Shown here in pieces: positions 57,969-64,000 of a stretch of DNA of 64,000 nt. Numbering within the stretch: the stretch's first letter is position 1; every line of letters starts with the position of its first letter. Under the pieces are notes generated by a model that saw nothing but the letters and a program-made list of their open reading frames with translations, made no database searches and had not been told where the DNA came from. The translations under genes and the position numbers were made by a program. Origin of the DNA: Gemmobacter sp. 24YEA27 (GTDB lineage: Bacteria > Pseudomonadota > Alphaproteobacteria > Rhodobacterales > Rhodobacteraceae); assembly GCF_030052995.1 (NCBI RefSeq), contig NZ_JASJPW010000007.1, positions 1-64,000 of the forward strand, in the 5' to 3' direction.

Positions 57969-59693
57969 CTATCCGCTAGCCGCGGAAGAGCGCATATCCT
58001 CTCCCGCTTTGGTCAGGTGATCCACGAGTTTCCACAAACCGACACCGTTTGATGCCTTGATCAGAAGTGCGCCCTGATGGGAGATGTACCCTGGCAAACG
58101 ATCAAAGACGGCAGTGACATCTGCGGCGGTTTCGGCTGCTATCCCGGCATTGTGCAGGGCCGGGCCGAGGGCGGTCATATATGCGCCGACCAGCATGACC
58201 CGGCGCGGTTTCAGCGACAGAATATCCGACAGAAGTTCTGCGTGAAGCCGGGGGCTTTGTTCGCCGAGTTCAAGCATGTCGCCGAGAATAAGCGTTCTTT
58301 CTGCGGATGCATGAGCGGCAGCAAAGCTCTGGAGGGCTGCGCGCATGGACAGGGGATTGGCATTATAGGCCTCATCCTGCAGCTGGAATCTGATCGCACC
58401 GATCGAAAGGCTGTGGGTCTCACCACGCCCCGCGAGCGGGCGGAATGTTTCAAACCCTTCGGCCACTTTCACGAGATCAAGCGACATCTCTGTCGCCACT
58501 GCCAGGGAGGCAAGGCTGTTGAGCGCCATATGAACGCCGCTGGCACCGATCCGGTAAGTCAGTTGGCCATGTGGGGTCTGAGCCTCGACCAGCCGCCGTG
58601 CGGGATCGTAAGACAGGAGCCGGAAATCCGAGCCATCCGCTGCGCCAAAAGTGACCAGTTTCAGCGCGGCCTCTCTGGCGCGTTCGGCCATCTCATCGAA
58701 ATGGTCGCTGCCGCTCCAGATCACTGCACTCTTTCCAGGCTGCATCCCCAGAAAAATATTCGATTTCTTGCGAGCGATATCGCCGGTGGTCTCTCCCTCG
58801 CGCAGATGGGCGGTGGTGATGTTGGTAATCACGGCAATATCGGGCGCGACACGGCGGATATGGGCCTGACCCGTGGAATTGATCGCGCTGAGAGCCGTTT
58901 CCAGGATCACCGCATCCGTTTCAGGCTGGACCGAGGCGAGATTGACCAGAATGCCGACCCTGGTGTTGTAATTGTCATATGTTGCGCGGCAGTTGATCAG
59001 AGGAGAGAGCGCGGCTTGCAGCATCGAAACCGTGGTGGTTTTGCCCGAACTGCCGGTGACGCAAACGACCTTGCCGCGCATCCGGTCACGGGCTGCGGCA
59101 CCGATCTGCATCAGCGCCGCCAGTGGATCCTCCACCTGCAAAAGCGGAAATTCCGGCCGCAGCCCCGGCGGCCGTTCCCGTACCAGCGCGCCAGCCAGGC
59201 GATCCTGCAATCTGTGCAGAGAGGCGTGGCTGTCCCAGCTGTCTTTCGACACTGCGGTCATGCTTTCATGACGGTTGCGGTCCTGACGGCTGTGGGCGGC
59301 AAAAAGCACAGGCTCGGGCACAAGCGCCAGATGGGTCCGGCCTGCGACGGCTGAACGGCAGAACCAGCCCGGCGGCGGCGGGGTGATCCAGGTGCCACCG
59401 GTCAGCCCGGCGAGTTCTTCGGCACTCCATCCGGGAAGGTCTGCGGGCCTGGCGCTGCCCGGGTTCCTGGCCATCTTGCCCGAGAAGGATAGTGTGGTCG
59501 TAAGACCGGTGCGCAGCCGCCCCAGCCTTTTGAGACGGTCGAACACCGATATTTCCAGGTCGAGGACATTGTCTTCCAGCCGGGATCCCGGCGGCGGGCG
59601 CAGGCCGAAGCGCTCGTGATAGATTTCTCCCGGCTGCCAATTCGGCGTCGGCAATCGCCAGTCACCCGGCTCATGCGCCATGCCGCGCCCCAT
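57969..59693 (-). CDS. Mur ligase (MurF-like) family protein
   Basis: An ATP-dependent ligase joining an amino acid or peptide to a carboxylate. The core is clear: N-terminal GWSAEELAGLTGGTWITPPP (near 88-107), P-loop CVTGSSGKTTTVSMLQAALS (from 211), DAVILETALSAINSTGQAHI, VITNITTAHLREGETTGDIA, and the late motif QDEAYNANPLSMRAALQSFA with DMLELGEQSPRLH, all MurF-like. The first 73 residues (DWRLPTPNWQPGEIYHERFG) belong to a different domain continuous with the CapA-like gene, so the Mur part may start at Met 59474 or be one protein with CapA. It does not look like the housekeeping MurF: the region from 110 to 200 is atypical. Confidence 0.85.
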   Translation of the reverse strand: MGRGMAHEPGDWRLPTPNWQPGEIYHERFGLRPPPGSRLEDNVLDLEISVFDRLKRLGRLRTGLTTTLSFSGKMARNPGSARPADLPGWSAEELAGLTGGTWITPPPPGWFCRSAVAGRTHLALVPEPVLFAAHSRQDRNRHESMTAVSKDSWDSHASLHRLQDRLAGALVRERPPGLRPEFPLLQVEDPLAALMQIGAAARDRMRGKVVCVTGSSGKTTTVSMLQAALSPLINCRATYDNYNTRVGILVNLASVQPETDAVILETALSAINSTGQAHIRRVAPDIAVITNITTAHLREGETTGDIARKKSNIFLGMQPGKSAVIWSGSDHFDEMAERAREAALKLVTFGAADGSDFRLLSYDPARRLVEAQTPHGQLTYRIGASGVHMALNSLASLAVATEMSLDLVKVAEGFETFRPLAGRGETHSLSIGAIRFQLQDEAYNANPLSMRAALQSFAAAHASAERTLILGDMLELGEQSPRLHAELLSDILSLKPRRVMLVGAYMTALGPALHNAGIAAETAADVTAVFDRLPGYISHQGALLIKASNGVGLWKLVDHLTKAGEDMRSSAASG

Positions 59694-60947
59694 ATCGGCA
59701 TATTACCCTTTTCGCGGGAACAGCATGCAAAGCGATGGTCAGGCGGCGGCTGACCGGCTCTTCGGCACTCCACCAGGTTTCTACCCAGAGCATGTTGCGA
59801 CTTGTAAGCCTTTCAGGACCGAGGCTGACGCCGTGAAGGGTCAAAGGTCCGATGGCGACCGGCGCGATCCTTGCGCTTTCCGGAACGGGCGGCGCAGCCA
59901 GGCGGGACCGCAGCGCAGTCAGGCGGTAATCCTGCGGTATGCGCCCGGGCGGAGAAAGCGGGATCTGAAGCCGTCCGTCCGAACCCGGAATGGTGACGGT
60001 CCCAAAGGCCGCGCATTTTTCGGCGAAATCTGCGGCGATCGAGATGGCGGCGTCTCCCTCGGCCTCTGAGGCCCGCCCCGGGGCGACGGTGACCGGTATC
60101 ACTTCGATGCCGGTCACGCCTGACGTCCAAGCTCCAGCCGGAAGACCGCACTGTCACCTCTCCCTTCGGAAAAATCACACAGGAGATTGCCGGCATCATG
60201 CAAAATCGGCCGGCCTTCAAAAATCTCGATACCCTGCAACATATGCGCCGAGGCACCAAGAACGGCATCGGCTCCGGCGCGGATCAGCGCATGGCCGGCG
60301 GCTATCTCGCCGGGGCCGGGAACCGGTTTCAGGTTCAGACCCCAATGCACCGCAACGATCACCACATCCGCATGGCGCCGCGCGGCCTGAATGCGCGGCT
60401 GCATTTCCCTTTGCCAGAGCGCAGGGTCCGAGAGCGGCAGAAACGCGTGCCCGGGCCGGTTGCCGGTCGCGGCGAATTCCGCCTGGGTGGCATCAAGTGA
60501 GAACACCGCGACGGCAAGGCCATTGCGGCAGAAAAAGCGCGGCGCAAACGCGGCCTCGCGATCCCGTCCCGAACCTGCATGGGCTATGTTTGCCAGTTCA
60601 AGCCAACAGGCCTGATCAAGCAACGCCTCGGGTCCGTAATCGCCGGAATGATTATTCGCAGTGGCAACCAGATCGACCCCTAACCTTTGAAGGACGCGGG
60701 TCATCTCAGGACGCGCGCGAAAGTAATAGGGTCCGGATTCGCTCTTATCTGCGCCCTGTTCTCCAAGATCTGAGACCACGCATTCGAGATTGACCATCCT
60801 GAGATCTGCACCGCTGAAAGACGGCAGATGGACAGCCGTTTCCCCCTCTTCGGTGCCACTCGCAAATGCGGACAGCAACAGATGTTGCCTGCGGGCGAGG
60901 CTGACATCACCACCCCAGGCAACAGTCATCCTCAGCTGATCCGGCAT
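59671..60947 (-). pseudogene. CapA-family (poly-gamma-glutamate-type) metallophosphatase-like, frameshifted
   Basis: The ATG at 60947 with AGGAG upstream starts MPDQLRMTVAWGGDVSLARR. The CapA/PGA_cap fold follows: FSGADLRMVNLECVVSDLGE, DLVATANNHSGDYGPEALLD, VVIVAVHWGLNLKPVPGPGE, GAHMLQGIE-like ASAHMLQGIEIFEGRPILHD. The stop at 60114 results from a G-run one base short; with GGG it reads through as GRQGVTGIEVIPVTV and continues to WVETWWSAEEPVSRRLTIAL near 59740. One more shift near 59700 joins it to the following Mur ligase frame (GRGMAHEPGDWRLPTPNWQP). CapA relatives act in poly-gamma-glutamate export or hydrolysis; the function here is unknown. Confidence 0.78.
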
Positions 60948-61134
60948 GGCCTGCTCCTGTGTTCTGTCTGCGCGTGCGGGTGTAATATCTGTATTGAGGT
61001 TATACCCCTTCACGCCTGGTTTGAAAGTAAGCGCAGGAATCACCGTGGGCTTGAAATCCGAGATTGCCTCAGGCTGGTCAACGGCAAGTGAAACCTGTCG
61101 CGCATCAGAAGCCAAACACAGCATCCAATCATCA

Positions 61135-61490
61135 GGCCACCACGACCGAGCCCGATCCGATGCCCCGCACCAAACCCACTCCTCACAATGCCGAAGTGGA
61201 CTTCAGAGGCGAGAAGCGTTCGAATGCGACCCACGCCTCGACAACGGATCCGGATGCGCGGTTTTACAAGAAAGCACCCTGCACCGGCACTGCTCTGTGT
61301 TTCATCGGTCATGGGCTTATGGAGAACCGCAGCGGGCTGATCGTCGACGCCGATCTCACCCGCGCTACGGCGCGCCGAGCGGCAGGCCGCAATCGACTTG
61401 ATCCACCGCCATTCGCCGGGTTCGACACGGCGGCAACCCGCCAGCCAACCCAGATGAGAAAGCCTACCCCCAGAAAGAGCAGGGAATAAA
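61135..61490 (+). pseudogene. IS5-family transposase fragment
   Basis: The plus strand encodes NAEVDFRGEKRSNATHASTT, DPDARFYKKAPCTGTALCFI and GHGLMENRSGLIVDADLTRA, matching the central region (xDFxGExRSNxTHxSTTDPDA) of a separate IS5-type transposase group. Both ends are missing and the tail (ARRAAGRNRLDPPP) is degenerate. It is a relic between the CapA-like gene and CatB. Confidence 0.7.
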
Positions 61491-62345
61491 TCTCTCAGTG
61501 CCAGACTAAATCAGAACCCTACTCTCACGATCGCATTCAGCCCCTTATTCAAGGCCATTTAATCCAGCGCTGCCGGGTGCTTTTGGGTGTGGAGGTGCAG
61601 GGCAGGAGGCGGAACTGAGACAACGGTTGAGCAAGCTTTCATGCGCGGGTTGGTCTTCGCGGCGTTGATCTTACGGGCCGAGCTGGCCAGCAGACCGTAG
61701 TGCCGGATGCGGTGGAAGCCATCCCTGCTGATGACAGTTTCTTTACATCTGGCTCTTGATCAGCCGGTCATTCGGATCAACCCGTGCCGCAAAGCACATG
61801 GGGGCGATGATCGCGGTGCAGCGGATCAGATGTCGCATTGTTTCGCCGCGCGATCAGGAAGGCCGGTCCGCCCGATCTGATCATCGGCCATATCGCAATG
61901 AACAGGCCGGGGGTTGGAAAGGGCACTGTTTCAGGTCGAACGAGGCCGCTTGCCAGCCCATTCGCGGAAGGCTCTGGCAGATTGCAACGCCAATCAGGCC
62001 GCCGCCGGTTTGAATTGCGTGAGTCATGGAAGTCAGCATGGGCCGGCGGCTGCATTAGAACACCCGGTTATGTAAGGCTGCGCATCTCTCCGCGCATATG
62101 CGCCAGCCCGATTTCATGACGGGTGAAGTTGAAAGATCCGCGCCGGTTGCGATGAGGCGCCGGAATATGCGAAGATCGACGGCGTATAGGAGAGGTTCTG
62201 CCACCCCATGAAAGCCGCTCGACGAACGATCTGACACCGCCTCTGCTTTTGCGGAGGCCCGCTTCGCACGCCGCTGACCGGCAGTGCGCGGTAATCGCGT
62301 GCCCTCAGGGCAAGCGATCAGATCGATCTTCAAGTGAGACCCAAT
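61491..62345. other. Unassigned stretch upstream of catB-like gene
   Basis: There is no supported gene here. Several short open frames lack protein-like character; parts probably derive from further IS debris. No promoter or terminator can be named with confidence. Confidence 0.4.
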
Positions 62346-62972
62346 ATGCAGAACGCATTCGAAAGCCCGTTCAAGGGCGTGACGCTGGACAAGCAGGTCA
62401 CAAATCCGAATATCATCGTCGGGCGCTATAGCTATTACTCCGGCTGTTATCATGGTCACCTCTTTGACGATTGCGCGCGCTACCTTTTGCCGGACCAGGG
62501 CGCGGACCGGCTGATCATCGGGAGTTACTGTTCGATCGGCTCCGGCGCGGCCTTGATCATGGCCGGAAACCAGGGCCACCGCGCCGACTGGATCAGCACC
62601 TTTCCGTTTTACTGGATGCCGGAAGTGCCCGCCTTCGCGGGTGCCGGGAATGGTTTCCTGCCGGCCGGCGATACGGTGATTGGCAACGATGTCTGGATCG
62701 GCTCCGAGGCGATCATCATGCCGGGGGTCCGGATCGGCGATGGCGCCGTGATCGGTACCAGGACGCTGATCACCAAAGACGTCGAGCCATATGCCATCAT
62801 GGGTGGAAATCCGGCCAGACTGATCCGGAAGCGGTTCGAAGACCACCTGATCGGAATGCTGCTGGAGATGCGCTGGTGGGACTGGCCGGAGGACCAGCTC
62901 AGGGCGGCGATGCCCCTTTTGACGAGCGGTGACGTCGCGGAGCTTCACCGCCGTTGGGCGCTTCAGTCCTAA
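62346..62972 (+). CDS. catB: CatB/Vat-type xenobiotic acetyltransferase
   Basis: A 208-residue left-handed beta-helix acetyltransferase of the xenobiotic (chloramphenicol/streptogramin) class. [20 protein letters not shown] is the typical CatB start; [20 protein letters not shown] and [20 protein letters not shown] follow, with catalytic His78 in GNQGHRADW. The hexapeptide core [20 protein letters not shown] and [14 protein letters not shown] are intact. The start at 62346 is preferred over 62334 by family alignment. Acetylates chloramphenicol in close relatives; the real substrate here is untested. It lies next to IS debris, consistent with recent transfer. Confidence 0.9.
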   Translation: MQNAFESPFKGVTLDKQVTNPNIIVGRYSYYSGCYHGHLFDDCARYLLPDQGADRLIIGSYCSIGSGAALIMAGNQGHRADWISTFPFYWMPEVPAFAGAGNGFLPAGDTVIGNDVWIGSEAIIMPGVRIGDGAVIGTRTLITKDVEPYAIMGGNPARLIRKRFEDHLIGMLLEMRWWDWPEDQLRAAMPLLTSGDVAELHRRWALQS

Positions 62973-63030
62973 TGTGACAGGCGGGCCACGTCAGCCCTTC
63001 AGGGGCGGGCGTGGCTTTGGCACGCAATCG

Positions 63031-63957
63031 TCAGGGCGGAACCTGCAGCGCCGCCGGTTCAACCACATCGTGGATGCGGGCCAGCAGCCAGCGCAGCGCG
63101 GGATCCGCGCGGCGCCGTCTGGCATAGAGCGCGCTGAACGGGATCAGGGGCAGGGGAAATGGCGGTTCCAGAACCGTCAGCGGATGAACTTTGAGCGGTA
63201 GGCTGCGCCGGGCCACGGTCAGGATCAGATCGGTGCCGGGGATGACCTGAGGCGCGATGCCCCAATGCGGCAGGACAAGCGCCACGTGCCGGGGCCCATC
63301 CTGTGCATCAAGGGCCAGATCGAGCTCGGTGGCGAATTCGCCCTGCACCGCAACATGCGCGTGGGCTGCCGCCCGGAATGCTTCGCGTGTCATCCCGTCA
63401 GGCAGGGACGGTTGATGGGCGGGATCGACCACACAGACATAGCGATCTTCCAACAGAAGCTCCTGCGCCAACGGGGCGGGCACTGCAGGGAAGACGCCAA
63501 GCGCGAGGTCCAGCGTGCCATCTGCCACGCCCGCGATCATGGCTTCGCGGCTATGCTGGGTAATGATCAGCTCTATGCTAGCTGCTTCACTGCGCAGGCG
63601 TTGCATCAGCCCGGGCAGAAGAAGGCCCGCCCCGTAATCCGACATGGCAAGGCGAAACACATGCTCTGTGGCCGGATCAAAGCCCTCCGGCCCCAGCACG
63701 CTGCGGATCTGCGCCATGGCTTCGGTCAATGGCCCGGCAAGTGCGAGGGCGCGAAGTGTCGGCAGCATCTGCCCGCCCTCACGCCGGAACAGCGGATCCC
63801 CGAGGAGAAGCCGCAACCGGCCGAGGGCATGGCTCATGGCGGGCTGGCTCATATTCAGCCGGGCCGCCGCACGGGACAAGTGCTGTTCGGCCAGCAGGGC
63901 CTCCAGCACAACGAGCAGATTCAGGTCAATGGACCGAAGATTATTCATACCAGACAT
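63031..63957 (-). CDS. LysR-family transcriptional regulator
   Basis: A 300-residue regulator. The N-terminal winged helix (LRSIDLNLLVVLEALLAEQH, LSRAAARLNMSQPAMSHALG, RLRLLLGDPLF) is of the NodD-like group, followed by the two-lobed substrate-binding domain (FRLAMSDYGAGLLLPGLMQR, GTLDLALGVFPAVPAPLAQE). The second Met (63948, MNNLRSIDLN) fits the family start better than 63957. It is transcribed away from a gene beyond the right edge, which it may control. Intact. Confidence 0.92.
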   Translation of the reverse strand: MSGMNNLRSIDLNLLVVLEALLAEQHLSRAAARLNMSQPAMSHALGRLRLLLGDPLFRREGGQMLPTLRALALAGPLTEAMAQIRSVLGPEGFDPATEHVFRLAMSDYGAGLLLPGLMQRLRSEAASIELIITQHSREAMIAGVADGTLDLALGVFPAVPAPLAQELLLEDRYVCVVDPAHQPSLPDGMTREAFRAAAHAHVAVQGEFATELDLALDAQDGPRHVALVLPHWGIAPQVIPGTDLILTVARRSLPLKVHPLTVLEPPFPLPLIPFSALYARRRRADPALRWLLARIHDVVEPAALQVPP

Positions 63958-63973
63958 AGTATGGGCAGACTAT
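63956..63973. promoter_or_regulatory. Probable LysR operator
   Basis: ATAGT (63956-63960) and ACTAT (63969-63973) form an inverted repeat around eight bases, with the T-N11-A symmetry typical of LysR-type sites. It lies directly at the LysR start, just upstream if the 63948 start is used, consistent with autoregulation and control of a divergent gene. Confidence 0.5.
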
Positions 63974-64000
63974 CGAATTTCCCATATACATTGAGAATAA

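Noticed and set aside
58077..59354. A 425-codon frame antisense to the Mur ligase
   Set aside because: The minus strand carries the P-loop and other Mur motifs; the plus frame is a shadow.
61756..62119. Short overlapping frames between the IS5 fragment and the catB-like gene
   Set aside because: They lack ribosome-binding sites and any recognisable domain; likely non-coding IS remnants.

Overview
This window is high-GC DNA from an alphaproteobacterium, most likely a Rhodobacteraceae member such as Paracoccus or a relative. That is an inference from gene content, sigma-EcfG-type promoters and insertion-sequence families. It reads as accessory DNA (plasmid, chromid or genomic island): no ribosomal, tRNA or core housekeeping block was seen, and IS debris lies between functional cassettes.

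Layout. 1-4.8 kb: remains of a secondary-metabolite or envelope-glycan locus (a formyltransferase/GIPC-like transferase running off the left edge, an NRPS of condensation-PCP-thioesterase layout, a membrane acyltransferase). 4.8-14 kb: an IS graveyard (IS5, IS427-type, IS481, IS3, IS30) around an exonuclease relic, a recombinase tail, a sulfotransferase and an unknown gene. 14-17.2 kb: a nuclease relic, vapBC, an HWE-type histidine kinase and a single-domain response regulator. 18-21 kb: VOC protein, PRC-barrel periplasmic protein, RHH regulator and PHB-depolymerase-like esterase. 21-30 kb: a glycan cluster with UDP-galactopyranose mutase, several GT4 glycosyltransferases, a glycosyltransferase-oxidoreductase fusion, a dehydrogenase and a family-1-like glycoside hydrolase. 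30-45 kb: a stress and DNA-repair block (large catalase, isochorismatase-type hydrolase, 3-methyladenine glycosylase, YdeP-type molybdoenzyme, formate/nitrite-type channel, DUF421 protein, Ku-LigD-Ku, small stress proteins, NDH-2 relic). 45.5-47.1 kb: two more IS5-family elements. 47.2-61 kb: XRE regulator, CocE/NonD hydrolase, complete dipeptide-type ABC importer, S9 peptidase, and convergent Mur-ligase-like and CapA-like genes. 61-64 kb: IS debris, a CatB-like acetyltransferase and a LysR regulator.

How it works together. Eight sites matching GGAAC-N16/17-(N)GTT, the sigma-EcfG general-stress promoter, lie just upstream of the PRC-barrel gene, the glycan cluster, the catalase operon, DUF421, the small-protein/Ku operon, Ku2-LigD and two small stress proteins. 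This suggests a coherent general-stress regulon for peroxide removal, end joining, base excision and surface glycan. The 47-61 kb block looks like a peptide or amide scavenging operon beside a possible peptide-polymer ligase, and is the least familiar system here.

Caution. About twenty otherwise well-preserved genes carry single frameshifts, and most are repaired by adding one base to a short homopolymer. Many apparent pseudogenes may therefore be sequencing errors. Only the IS-truncated genes, the exonuclease relic and the nonsense codon in the channel gene look like clear decay.
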